Below, piece after piece: positions 29,384 through 37,241 of a stretch of 64,000 nucleotides of DNA. The translations under genes and the position numbers were made by a program. The notes beneath the pieces are model-generated. The model saw only the letters and a list, made by a program, of their open reading frames with translations, was not told the origin of the DNA and ran no database searches. The stretch lies in the NCBI GenBank assembly GCA_913009205.1, contig CAJVYC010000004.1:62001-126000 (forward strand). Reading direction: 5' to 3'. This stretch comes from an uncultured Fluviicola sp. (GTDB lineage Bacteria; Bacteroidota; Bacteroidia; Flavobacteriales_D; Crocinitomicaceae). Each line of letters opens with the position of its first letter. Positions within the stretch are counted from its first letter, which is position 1.

Positions 29384-30199
29384 ATGGGACCTATTGGTGT
29401 TTTTGATTCTGGCTATGGAGGACTAACCATCCTATCGGATTTTCGCAAGCGATTGCCAGAATACGATTACTTGTATCTAGGCGATAATGGTCGAGCACCT
29501 TATGGTACGAGGTCATTCGATGTTGTTTATGAATTTACACTTCAAGCTGTGAACGAGTTGTTTGATCGAGGATGTGAATTGGTAATTCTTGCCTGCAATA
29601 CAGCTTCGGCCAAAGCGCTTCGAACAATACAACACAACGATCTTCCTAATATTGACTCAAAGAAACGAGTATTGGGTGTAATTCGACCAAGTGCGGAAAT
29701 TATTGGTCAATTTTCGAAAACAAACAATATAGGTGTATTGGCTACTCCGGGCACAGTTAGCTCAGATTCATATCCAGTTGAAATAAAGAAGTTTTCGCCG
29801 CAATGTAATGTATTTCAGCATGCTTGTCCACTTTGGGTGACCTTGATAGAAAGCAACGAACACTTATCACATGCGGGAAAAGAGTTCATTCGAAAAGATG
29901 TTGAGGCCTTAATGGCTATGAAGAAGGATATTGATACAATTGTATTGGGTTGCACGCATTATCCCGTTTTAAAAGGATATATCGAGTCTTTACTGCCAGA
30001 AGGTGTCAATGTGGTATCACAAGGCAGTATCGTCACAGACAGCCTCGCTGATTACCTTTTACGTCATCCTTGGATTGATTCTAAATGTACAAAGAACGGA
30101 ACAGTAAGTTTCTTGACATCTGAAAGCACAGCCGAATTCAATTCGAATGCATCAAAGTATATAGAAGGTACTGTAAATTCTACGCACATTAGTTTGTGA
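29384..30199 (+). CDS. murI: Glutamate racemase
   Basis: 271 residues. The two catalytic cysteines are Cys71 in LACNTASA and Cys190 in LGCTHYP; the N-terminal IGVFDSGYGGLTIL and LGDNGRAPYG loops bind substrate. It makes D-glutamate for peptidoglycan in the cytoplasm. It has its own near-leaderless promoter. Confidence 0.95.
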   Translation: MGPIGVFDSGYGGLTILSDFRKRLPEYDYLYLGDNGRAPYGTRSFDVVYEFTLQAVNELFDRGCELVILACNTASAKALRTIQHNDLPNIDSKKRVLGVIRPSAEIIGQFSKTNNIGVLATPGTVSSDSYPVEIKKFSPQCNVFQHACPLWVTLIESNEHLSHAGKEFIRKDVEALMAMKKDIDTIVLGCTHYPVLKGYIESLLPEGVNVVSQGSIVTDSLADYLLRHPWIDSKCTKNGTVSFLTSESTAEFNSNASKYIEGTVNSTHISL

Positions 30200-30323
30200 T
30201 TTTCACATCTTCGAAAGGTCTTCCAATCCATTCTAGCTTTACCACATTGAGCGAGATAGTTGTTCTGAGAATTAGGAATACTCTTAGAATTGTCTTTCTT
30301 TTAGTGAACTAAAGCTATTTTTT

Positions 30324-32621
30324 ATGACTGTTAAAACTCTCTCCGCTTCTTTTTTAGTACTTGCAATTTCTTTCACAGGAACCACGCAAGACACTAAGAA
30401 TTCCGGAAATTCCTATCCAAATGATGAAATCCCTTTTTACGAAAAGGAAGGCGTTAAGTTAAGCTTGAAAAACAATACACCGCTTCTGTTTACAGGGTTA
30501 AATGATGCCGTACAAGGAACTACTCCAGAGGAAATGGCTCTTGATTGGATCAACAATAACAAAGAAGCTCTTAAAGTAACTGAGCTTTCTAGTTTAGTCG
30601 CATATTCAAGCCGAACTGGATTATCAGGCTCTACAGTTCGTTTGCGTCAAAACAGCAGCGGCCTGTGCGTTTATATGTCTGAAATTGTAGTACATATCTC
30701 TCCAAACAATAAAGTAACATATGTAAATAACACACTTGACGTTTCTGTTCAAGAAATTAATACAACTCCATCTATTACTGAGGTGGAAGCTGTAGAACTG
30801 GCCAAAAGTAAAATTGGTGCTACTGGAAACTCAAACCTCATATCAACTGACTTAAATATTTATACAAGACAAGAAGGTACTGTTCTGATTTACAAGGTTG
30901 TTCTCGAACCAGATTTTCCACTAGGAAGTTGGGAGATTTTAGTTAATGCAGCAACAGGTGAAATAATTCGAGCGGCAGATAAAGCTTGTAATCATTCAGA
31001 CCACAGTAGTTCTGCTTGTTCAATGCCACCTCCAGCGAATGGAACAGGAACCGTTTTTAATCCAGACCCACTGTCGGAAAATCAAGCTCAATATTCAGGA
31101 CCTTATTTAGATAACAACGATGCAACGAATGCAACATTTGACGCAGCAATGAGCTCAGTAACATTACTAGACATCAATTTTACAGGCTCAATGTATGAGC
31201 TCGTTGGACCGTATGCTGAGATTGTAGATTTTGAATCGCCTAACAATGGGTTGTACTCGCAAGCATCAAGCAACTTCAATTTCTCAAGAGATGACGATGC
31301 TTTTGAAGCTGTGAACTGTTACTATCATATCGATGGAAGTATGCGCTATATCAATGACACGTTGAATATTACTTTGATGCCCTACCAATATTCTGGAGGT
31401 GTTCAATACGATCCACACGGCTTGAATGGTGCAGATAATTCTTATTACACTTCAGGTTCTGGAAGATTGGCCTTTGGTGAAGGTGGAGTCGATGATGCTG
31501 AAGATGCTGATGTTGTTCTGCACGAATTGGGTCATGGGATTCACGATTGGGTAACTGCAGGAAACCTTTCACAGGTCAATGGATTGAGTGAAGGATCAGG
31601 AGATTATTGGGCAACTTCTTATTCAAGAGATTTAGGGCAATGGCTACCCGCAGATGCAGAATACAATTGGATGTTTAGCTGGGATGGTCACAATCCATTC
31701 TGGAATGGAAGAATCACGAATTATACAGCATTGTATCCAGGTGGATTAACAGGACAAATTCATACGGATGGACAAATTTGGGTAACTACTTTAATGCGTG
31801 TTTATGATATTATCGGAAGAGAAAAGGTAGACAAAGCCTTTTTGGAAGGATTGGGAATGACGGGAAGTTCAACAAGTCAAGAAGATGCAGCAATTGCTGT
31901 TAGACAGGCTGCAATTGATATGGGCTATTCGTGTTCCGACGTTGATGTCTTTACACAAGAGTTTACGGCAACTGGATACGCTATGCCGCCGCTTCCGGGA
32001 TTGTCAAGTTCTGTGACGAATACTATTTGCCCTGGAGAAACAGTTGTTGTGAACGGCACAACGTACGATCAAAACAACTTAACTGGAACTGAAATTATAA
32101 CGAACGGTCAAGGATGTGATAGCACAGTAACTGTTAATTTAACGCTTAATTCAATTAATCTCAACATTCTCAATACTGATCCGACATTAACAGCAGACCA
32201 ATTTGCTACTGGTTACCAGTGGTTAGATTGTGATAATGGTGATGCTGCAATTGTAGGAGCAACGAGCCAAAGTTATACCCCAATGGTAAATGGAAATTAT
32301 GCGGTTGAAATCACATTAGGAAATTGTACAGATACATCGGCTTGTGTTGCAGTTATGGGAGTAGGGATTGAAGAATTCGGAGTAGGGAATATTTCAGTAT
32401 TTCCAAATCCATCTCAAGGTGAAATCAATATTTCAATTGTCAATGGAGAATCGGCTTTTGATTATGTAATTACAAGCTTAGATGGTAAATTGGTTAAAGA
32501 AGGAAACGATATTTATACACAAGATCTTCAAATCAACATTGGTAACGAAAGTGAAGGTGTTTACATTCTTAAAGTAACACAGGAGAGTAGAACATATTTG
32601 TTCAAGATTATTCTTCAATAA
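30324..32621 (+). CDS. Secreted zinc metallopeptidase (M36/M4-like) with T9SS type A sorting domain
   Basis: 765 residues. Signal peptide (about 1-21), then a fungalysin/thermolysin-type propeptide region and PepSY-like segment (about 40-215; TPEEMALDWINNN, WEILVNAATGEIIRAADKA). The catalytic domain carries HELGH (His400, Glu401, His404) and the downstream ligand Glu423 in LSEGSGDYWA, the clan MA gluzincin layout. About 560-685 are Ig-like spacer units and about 690-765 are the type A sorting domain (VFPNPSQGEINISIVNG ... GVYILKV). It is predicted to be a self-processing extracellular protease anchored or released through T9SS. Assignment between M36 and M4 is not settled by eye. A strong terminator follows. 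Confidence 0.85.
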   Translation: MTVKTLSASFLVLAISFTGTTQDTKNSGNSYPNDEIPFYEKEGVKLSLKNNTPLLFTGLNDAVQGTTPEEMALDWINNNKEALKVTELSSLVAYSSRTGLSGSTVRLRQNSSGLCVYMSEIVVHISPNNKVTYVNNTLDVSVQEINTTPSITEVEAVELAKSKIGATGNSNLISTDLNIYTRQEGTVLIYKVVLEPDFPLGSWEILVNAATGEIIRAADKACNHSDHSSSACSMPPPANGTGTVFNPDPLSENQAQYSGPYLDNNDATNATFDAAMSSVTLLDINFTGSMYELVGPYAEIVDFESPNNGLYSQASSNFNFSRDDDAFEAVNCYYHIDGSMRYINDTLNITLMPYQYSGGVQYDPHGLNGADNSYYTSGSGRLAFGEGGVDDAEDADVVLHELGHGIHDWVTAGNLSQVNGLSEGSGDYWATSYSRDLGQWLPADAEYNWMFSWDGHNPFWNGRITNYTALYPGGLTGQIHTDGQIWVTTLMRVYDIIGREKVDKAFLEGLGMTGSSTSQEDAAIAVRQAAIDMGYSCSDVDVFTQEFTATGYAMPPLPGLSSSVTNTICPGETVVVNGTTYDQNNLTGTEIITNGQGCDSTVTVNLTLNSINLNILNTDPTLTADQFATGYQWLDCDNGDAAIVGATSQSYTPMVNGNYAVEITLGNCTDTSACVAVMGVGIEEFGVGNISVFPNPSQGEINISIVNGESAFDYVITSLDGKLVKEGNDIYTQDLQINIGNESEGVYILKVTQESRTYLFKIILQ

Positions 32622-32633
32622 AAGAGGTTAACT

Positions 32634-32668
32634 ATCCGGTTATCCCATTGTGGATAATCGGATTTTTT
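32634..32668 (+). terminator. Intrinsic terminator after the metallopeptidase gene
   Basis: Stem ATCCGGTTATCC (32634-32645) with GGATAATCGGAT (32652-32663), one wobble, 6-nt loop, followed by TTTTT. Confidence 0.85.
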
Positions 32669-32673
32669 AATTT

Positions 32674-33279
32674 CTATCTCTGGAACAATCCGAAGTTAAA
32701 ATTCTGAATGGTATCGAATGGCGTTGGATGGTTTGTGTTAACGATATTTTGCAATGTCAACAACCCTTCAAAAGTAGATTTAAAACTAGCCTCATTATAT
32801 TGTTGAATTTCAATCCCGCTGCATTTCAAAGGGCCAGAGTCTGAAAATGCACCAATAATTACTTTTCCATTTTGACTTAGGCCTTTGTTTACAGCATTTT
32901 TGTAACACTTAACGTCAACTTCATCTCTTAGAAAGTGAAAAGCTGCTCGATCGTGCCACAGATCGTATTCTGTTGTTGGGATGAACTCAGTTACATCAGA
33001 TATAATCCAAGTCACTAAGTCTGCTTTATCTCCCAATCGTTTCTTTACTCGAGATATAGCATTTGCTGAAATATCCAAGACTGAAATATTGGTATAACCA
33101 AGCTCTAATAGATTGTCAACTAGGAAACTGTCACCTGCTCCAATATCAATAATTGCATCATCTTTGGAACTGTTTTCAACGATTAATTGAATTGATGTTT
33201 CCGGTCTAGGCTGGTACCAACTAACCTCAGTTAATTCTTTTTCCCAGTAAATTTTCTCCCAATGCTCTTTTCTTTCCAT
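32674..33279 (-). CDS. Class I SAM-dependent methyltransferase
   Basis: 201 residues from the ATG at 33279 (MERKEHWEKIYWEKELTE). The SAM-binding motif I is AIIDIGAGDSFLVD, with later motifs VLDISANAI and WHDRAAFHFL. The WHDRAxFHFL pattern is typical of a small bacterial methyltransferase group, often near thiopurine-methyltransferase-like proteins, whose substrate is not established. I chose this start because a perfect -7 promoter element (TACCTTTG, 33295-33302) sits just upstream. It lies 50 bp downstream of the truncated haemoglobin gene. Confidence 0.85.
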   Translation of the reverse strand: MERKEHWEKIYWEKELTEVSWYQPRPETSIQLIVENSSKDDAIIDIGAGDSFLVDNLLELGYTNISVLDISANAISRVKKRLGDKADLVTWIISDVTEFIPTTEYDLWHDRAAFHFLRDEVDVKCYKNAVNKGLSQNGKVIIGAFSDSGPLKCSGIEIQQYNEASFKSTFEGLLTLQNIVNTNHPTPFDTIQNFNFGLFQR

Positions 33280-33294
33280 GTTCTTGTTCTGATG

Positions 33295-33302
33295 CAAAGG
33301 TA
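33295..33302 (-). promoter_or_regulatory. Putative -7 element of the methyltransferase gene
   Basis: Minus strand TACCTTTG, perfect TAnnTTTG, 15 nt before the ATG at 33279. Confidence 0.45.
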
Positions 33303-33329
33303 CGAAGAGCTTTCCAATCGATTTGTAAC

Positions 33330-33689
33330 TTATGTTGCATCTTTGTTTTTCATCTTCGCTTCCATTGTCCAACGCATTACAAAGGCCCTGTCCTTCGCAG
33401 ATTTTGCTTTTTCACCCTCAAATAAACTATCAATTGTGCCATTGAACAATTCAATCCAACGATCAAAATGTTCTTTTTCAATAGGCATTTTTATATGGAG
33501 TTGAGTGACATCTGTTTTGTATCCGCCTCGATCCAGTAAGACGAACGCCCAAAAATGTATCATTTTAGGAATATGCTTTTCAAAATTCATTTGTTTGAAG
33601 AAGGGTGCGAGTTGCTCATCTTTAAGTGCTCTAGCGTAAAATGATCTAACGAACAATTCCACATCGTCTTCATCCTTAATATCACTCAT
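33330..33689 (-). CDS. Group III truncated haemoglobin
   Basis: 119 residues from ATG 33689 (MSDIKDEDDVELFVRSFYARAL). The group III pattern is clear: LAPFF in the first helices, HIPKMIHFWAFVLL around the haem-facing region, and the F-helix segment H-x-KMPIEKEHFDRWIELF containing the proximal His. Such proteins bind haem and are implicated in NO/O2 chemistry. An in-frame TTG upstream falls inside the promoter (TAGTTTTG, 33708-33715), so the ATG is the likely start. Confidence 0.9.
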   Translation of the reverse strand: MSDIKDEDDVELFVRSFYARALKDEQLAPFFKQMNFEKHIPKMIHFWAFVLLDRGGYKTDVTQLHIKMPIEKEHFDRWIELFNGTIDSLFEGEKAKSAKDRAFVMRWTMEAKMKNKDAT

Positions 33690-33707
33690 TGCGTTCAGTT
33701 TGTATTG

Positions 33708-33715
33708 CAAAACTA
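33708..33715 (-). promoter_or_regulatory. Putative -7 element of the truncated haemoglobin gene
   Basis: Minus strand TAGTTTTG, perfect TAnnTTTG, 18 nt before the ATG at 33689. Confidence 0.45.
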
Positions 33716-33854
33716 CTTAATCAATAACCAATATTGATGATAGTCAGTATTTAAGTGTAAATAAATAGTATTCTTTAACCCTCATAATTTCTGCTTTTCG
33801 AGATGAAAATTGACAATAATAAATTAAAACCCTAGTAAGTCGATAGAGTAAGTG

Positions 33855-33862
33855 TATATTTG
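33855..33862 (+). promoter_or_regulatory. Putative -7 element of the sulfate-assimilation operon
   Basis: TATATTTG, perfect TAnnTTTG, 17 nt before the ATG at 33880. It would drive DUF2061-cysH-cysD-cysN. Confidence 0.45.
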
Positions 33863-33879
33863 TCGAGAAATTTTAAGAC

Positions 33880-34116
33880 ATGATTATAGACTCTATCGGT
33901 TTAAAGAGGTCAGGCATTGTTGCGGGTGACAACAAGGTGTCCCTATTGAAGACAATTTCGTGGCGTATCATCGGTACAATCGATACAATGATTATTTCGT
34001 ATGTATTGACAGGAAAGTTAGATATAGCATTAAGTATTGGAGGAATAGAAGTCGTTTCAAAGATGATTCTTTATTACCTACACGAGCGCGCTTGGGTTAA
34101 ATTTTTAAAACGTTAA
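33880..34116 (+). CDS. DUF2061 small membrane protein
   Basis: 78 residues. The segment LLKTISWRIIGTIDTMIISYVLTG ... YYLHERAWVKF is the DUF2061 pattern: two predicted transmembrane helices (about 26-44 and 48-66) and the conserved HERAW near the end. Function unknown; members are often found beside cysteine/sulfate genes in Bacteroidetes. It is the first gene of the operon, and cysH starts 2 bp after its stop codon, so translation is probably coupled. Confidence 0.85.
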   Translation: MIIDSIGLKRSGIVAGDNKVSLLKTISWRIIGTIDTMIISYVLTGKLDIALSIGGIEVVSKMILYYLHERAWVKFLKR

Positions 34117-34118
34117 TT

Positions 34119-34727
34119 ATGAATTTATCTGATATCAATAAAGATTTAAAAAAAAGATCACCGAACGAAATAATTCAATGGGCTTTGGCAGTTGCGAAAC
34201 GTCCAATTGTCACAACGAACTTTCGTCCATTGGAAGCGACTTTATTGCACGCCGTGATAAGTGAAAACAAATCTATTCCGGTTATTTGGTGCGATAGTGG
34301 ATACAATACACCGCAAATATATCAACATGCGGAACGAACTATCAAGCAATTGGATTTGAATATTGACCTCTATGTTCCCAAACAATCGGTGGCGCATAGA
34401 AACATTACGCTCGGTATTCCAGAATTGGACACTCCCGCTCACGACGAATTTACACGCCAAGTGAAATTGGAGCCTTTTGGTAGGGCAATGAAAACTCATC
34501 AAGCCGATGTTTGGTTTACCAATTTGAGAAAAGACCAGACAGCACATCGATCAACTCTTGATATTGTAAGTCAAACGGCTGATGGAGTTCTTAAGATTTG
34601 TCCATTTTTCTATTGGAATGATTCCCAACTAGAAGCCTATATCGAAACACATGGACTGGAATCTGAAAACAATTATTATGACCCGACGAAAGCTTTGGAA
34701 GGGCGTGAATGTGGATTGCATGTATAA
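34119..34727 (+). CDS. cysH: Phosphoadenylyl-sulfate reductase family protein
   Basis: 202 residues, PAPS reductase fold. The catalytic Cys198 is in the C-terminal ECGLH motif, and the SxGYNTP loop (VIWCDSGYNTPQ) and FTNLRKDQTAHRS region match the family. It has only three cysteines and lacks the paired CC and CxxC cysteines that bind the 4Fe-4S cluster in APS reductases, which points to PAPS as substrate. Yet no APS kinase gene is in the operon and CysN has no kinase domain. It reduces activated sulfate to sulfite, using thioredoxin in known homologs. The 86-bp gap to cysD contains a repeat shared with the cysD-cysN gap. Confidence 0.85.
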   Translation: MNLSDINKDLKKRSPNEIIQWALAVAKRPIVTTNFRPLEATLLHAVISENKSIPVIWCDSGYNTPQIYQHAERTIKQLDLNIDLYVPKQSVAHRNITLGIPELDTPAHDEFTRQVKLEPFGRAMKTHQADVWFTNLRKDQTAHRSTLDIVSQTADGVLKICPFFYWNDSQLEAYIETHGLESENNYYDPTKALEGRECGLHV

Positions 34728-34746
34728 CAGAAATCGATAGTTCGAA

Positions 34747-34803
34747 ACGCTTCGCTTTTGATTGATTGAACATTCGAAAGATCTAGCTATTTAACAATCG
34801 AAT
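34747..34803 (+). repeat. Intergenic repeat module before cysD
   Basis: Contains ACGCTTCGCTTTTGATT (34747-34763) and AACAATCGAAT (34793-34803). Both strings recur in the same order before cysN (35724-35740 and 35787-35797). The intervening bases differ. Confidence 0.75.
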
Positions 34804-34813
34804 AATTGAAATT

Positions 34814-35710
34814 ATGAAAAATAAACACTTACGTGAATTAGAAAATGAGAGCATATATATTCTCAGAGAAGTAGCAGCGCAGTTTAAAAAACCTGTTCTG
34901 CTTTTTTCTGGTGGAAAAGACTCAATTGTGATGGCGCGATTGGCGCAGAAGGCATTTTATCCGTCTAAGATTCCATTTTCGTTCATGCATATCGATACGG
35001 GACATAATTTCCCAGAGACGATAGAATTCCGTGATCAAATTGTCAAAGAATTGGACGTAGAATTGATTGTTCGATACGTTCAAGATTCTATTGATCAGAA
35101 TAAAGCTCAGGAGGAATCAGGAAAGTACGCGAGTCGGAATGCGTTACAAACGGTAACACTTCTTGACGCAATTGAAGAATTCGGATTTGATGCTTGTCTA
35201 GGTGGAGCTAGGCGTGATGAAGAGAAAAGCCGCGCTAAAGAACGTATTTTCTCGGTTCGCGATGATTTCGGACAGTGGGATTACAAACGTCAACGCCCCG
35301 AGCCATTTCAAATCTTGAATGGTCGAATCAATTTTGGAGAAAACGTTAGAGCATTCCCAATCAGTAACTGGACAGAGGAAGATATTTGGACATATATTTT
35401 ACAAGAGGGATTGGAATTGCCATCTGTATATTTTGCGCACAAACGCAAGCTGGTTAAGCGAGAAGGAGCGCATATTGCACATTCAGATTTTTTGAATATC
35501 GTTGAGAGTGATGAGATTGAAGAGCACATCGTTCGATTCAGAACCGTTGGTGACATGACGTGTACTGCTGCATTTATTTCAGAGGCCGATACGGTTGAGA
35601 AAGTTTTGTATGAAAATATGCAATCGAAGCATTCTGAAAGAGGAGCGAGAATAGATGATAAACGAAGCGAGTCTGCATTGGAAGATCGTAAAAAAGGAGG
35701 GTATTTTTAA
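34814..35710 (+). CDS. cysD: Sulfate adenylyltransferase subunit 2
   Basis: 298 residues, normal length. It has the PP-loop motif SGGKDSIV (about 35-42), GGARRDEEKSRAKERIFS and the C-terminal DIWTYI and ERGARIDD segments of CysD. With CysN it makes adenylyl sulfate from ATP and sulfate. The start ATG 34814 gives MKNKHLRELENESIYILRE, the usual N-terminus. Confidence 0.96.
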   Translation: MKNKHLRELENESIYILREVAAQFKKPVLLFSGGKDSIVMARLAQKAFYPSKIPFSFMHIDTGHNFPETIEFRDQIVKELDVELIVRYVQDSIDQNKAQEESGKYASRNALQTVTLLDAIEEFGFDACLGGARRDEEKSRAKERIFSVRDDFGQWDYKRQRPEPFQILNGRINFGENVRAFPISNWTEEDIWTYILQEGLELPSVYFAHKRKLVKREGAHIAHSDFLNIVESDEIEEHIVRFRTVGDMTCTAAFISEADTVEKVLYENMQSKHSERGARIDDKRSESALEDRKKGGYF

Positions 35711-35723
35711 GCGATTATTAGAT

Positions 35724-35797
35724 ACGCTTCGCTTTTGATTTCTCGAAGAATCGTGGAAATGAACAAAGTGAGTGATCGAACAATTGAACAATCGAAT
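35724..35797 (+). repeat. Intergenic repeat module before cysN
   Basis: Second copy of the module described before cysD, here with a longer central part. Related strings (TCGAAAGCTTTGCTTTT at 6453; AAAAGCTGCGCTTTTT near 20777) occur elsewhere in the window. Confidence 0.75.
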
Positions 35798-35802
35798 TTA
35801 TT

Positions 35803-37056
35803 ATGGAATTAGTTAGAATTAGCACTGCTGGAAGTGTAGATGACGGAAAAAGTACCTTGATCGGAAGGTTGCTTTACGACAACGATGCCTTGACCAAAGA
35901 ACAAGAAGATTTAGTACGAAAAAAGACGAAAGAAAAAGGGTGGGATGATCTCGATTTGAGCGTTATTACTGATGGATTGGTTGCTGAACGTGAACAAGGA
36001 ATCACGATCGATGTTGCCAATATCTATTTTTCTACAGAAACGAGAAAATTCATTATTGCTGATAGTCCAGGTCACGTTGAGTATACGCGTAATATGGTTA
36101 CTGGAGCTTCAATGGCGCAAACATCAATCATTTTGGTAGATGCCCGTAAAGGTCTTTTGGAACAAAGCTTCCGCCATTTTTACATAAGTCAATTGTTGCG
36201 CTTGGAGAATGTTATTTTCTGCGTAAACAAAATGGATCTGGTTGAGTATAGCGAAGATACGTTCTTGGAAATTAGCATTCAGATTCAAAATATGGTCGAA
36301 GCACTCGATGCGGATATCAATTACAGAATTGTTCCTGTAAGTTCATTGAAAGGCGATAACGTAGTTAAGAAATCGGCGAACATGCCTTGGTACTCACGTG
36401 AAACATTGAATGAACTATTACACGCTGAAAAAACAAACAAAACGGAGAAACTTCCTTTTCGATTTGATGTTCAGCAAGTGAACCATTCGCAGGAAAACGG
36501 TTTTGTGGATTACCGCGGATTGGCAGGACGCGTTGTGAGTGGAGAAGTAAGCGTTGGCGATAGAATTGTGATTCGTCAAGGACATGGCTCTTCGAATTTA
36601 GAAAGTATTGTAACTGAAATTAGACGTTTCACGGAATCAATCGATACGGCTCAAGCAGGTGATAGTGTTTCAATTTCGATCGCAGATGAAATAGATATTA
36701 GCAGAGGAGGAGTTCTTTCCTCAAAGGAAAATTTGGTCGAAGCACAATCTTCAATTTCAACCACTGTTGTTTGGATGGACGAAAGTGGAGGCCAAGCAGG
36801 TGCCAAGTATTTGTTGAAAGTCGGATCGAGAGAATTCCCAATTAAAGTTGAAGCGATTCATTCGAAAGTAGATCCAACAAAAGCAAATCAATCATTCGAT
36901 GTCAATACAATAGAAATCAATGATATATCGAAAGTGGATCTGCGTTTAAGTCAATCCGGTTACTTTGATTCATACCTAGACAATAAGAACAACGGGGCAT
37001 TCATCCTAATCGATTTACAGAGTAACAATACGGTTGCCTTGGGCTTCGTGGATTAA
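35803..37056 (+). CDS. cysN: Sulfate adenylyltransferase subunit 1 (GTPase)
   Basis: 417 residues, the length of CysN without a fused APS kinase. The GTPase motifs are GSVDDGKST (G1), DSPGHVEYTRNM (G3) and NKMD (G4), followed by EF-Tu-like beta-barrel domains. It couples GTP hydrolysis to APS formation by CysD. It is the last gene of the operon; a weak hairpin follows. Confidence 0.96.
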   Translation: MELVRISTAGSVDDGKSTLIGRLLYDNDALTKEQEDLVRKKTKEKGWDDLDLSVITDGLVAEREQGITIDVANIYFSTETRKFIIADSPGHVEYTRNMVTGASMAQTSIILVDARKGLLEQSFRHFYISQLLRLENVIFCVNKMDLVEYSEDTFLEISIQIQNMVEALDADINYRIVPVSSLKGDNVVKKSANMPWYSRETLNELLHAEKTNKTEKLPFRFDVQQVNHSQENGFVDYRGLAGRVVSGEVSVGDRIVIRQGHGSSNLESIVTEIRRFTESIDTAQAGDSVSISIADEIDISRGGVLSSKENLVEAQSSISTTVVWMDESGGQAGAKYLLKVGSREFPIKVEAIHSKVDPTKANQSFDVNTIEINDISKVDLRLSQSGYFDSYLDNKNNGAFILIDLQSNNTVALGFVD

Positions 37057-37078
37057 TAGTTAAAACACTTAATCAAAA

Positions 37079-37109
37079 AAAAGCGTGTCGGCCCAGCTGA
37101 TGCGCTTTT
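37079..37109 (+). terminator. Possible terminator of the cys operon
   Basis: A 7-bp stem AAAAGCG (37079-37085) with CGCTTTT (37103-37109) and a 17-nt loop. The stem is short for a terminator. Confidence 0.4.
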
Positions 37110-37204
37110 CATTTAGATCAACTAATTTATAACCATTAAGAATTAATCTTAGAAACGGTTCAAAATTGGTTTCAATTGTCTATACAAAGTGATTTTTACT
37201 ACCT

Positions 37205-37212
37205 TAGATTTG
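37205..37212 (+). promoter_or_regulatory. Putative -7 element of aroA
   Basis: TAGATTTG, perfect TAnnTTTG, 29 nt before the ATG at 37242. It lies inside an upstream in-frame extension, which is therefore unlikely to be translated. Confidence 0.45.
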
Positions 37213-37241
37213 AAATAAATTTGTTCTCTATTCTTCTCCAA

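Noticed and set aside
33280-33372. N-terminal extension of the methyltransferase
   Set aside because: It overlaps the promoter and the end of the haemoglobin gene; the internal ATG at 33279 fits the family.
37176-37241. 22-codon extension of aroA
   Set aside because: It includes the promoter element and has no counterpart in EPSP synthases.
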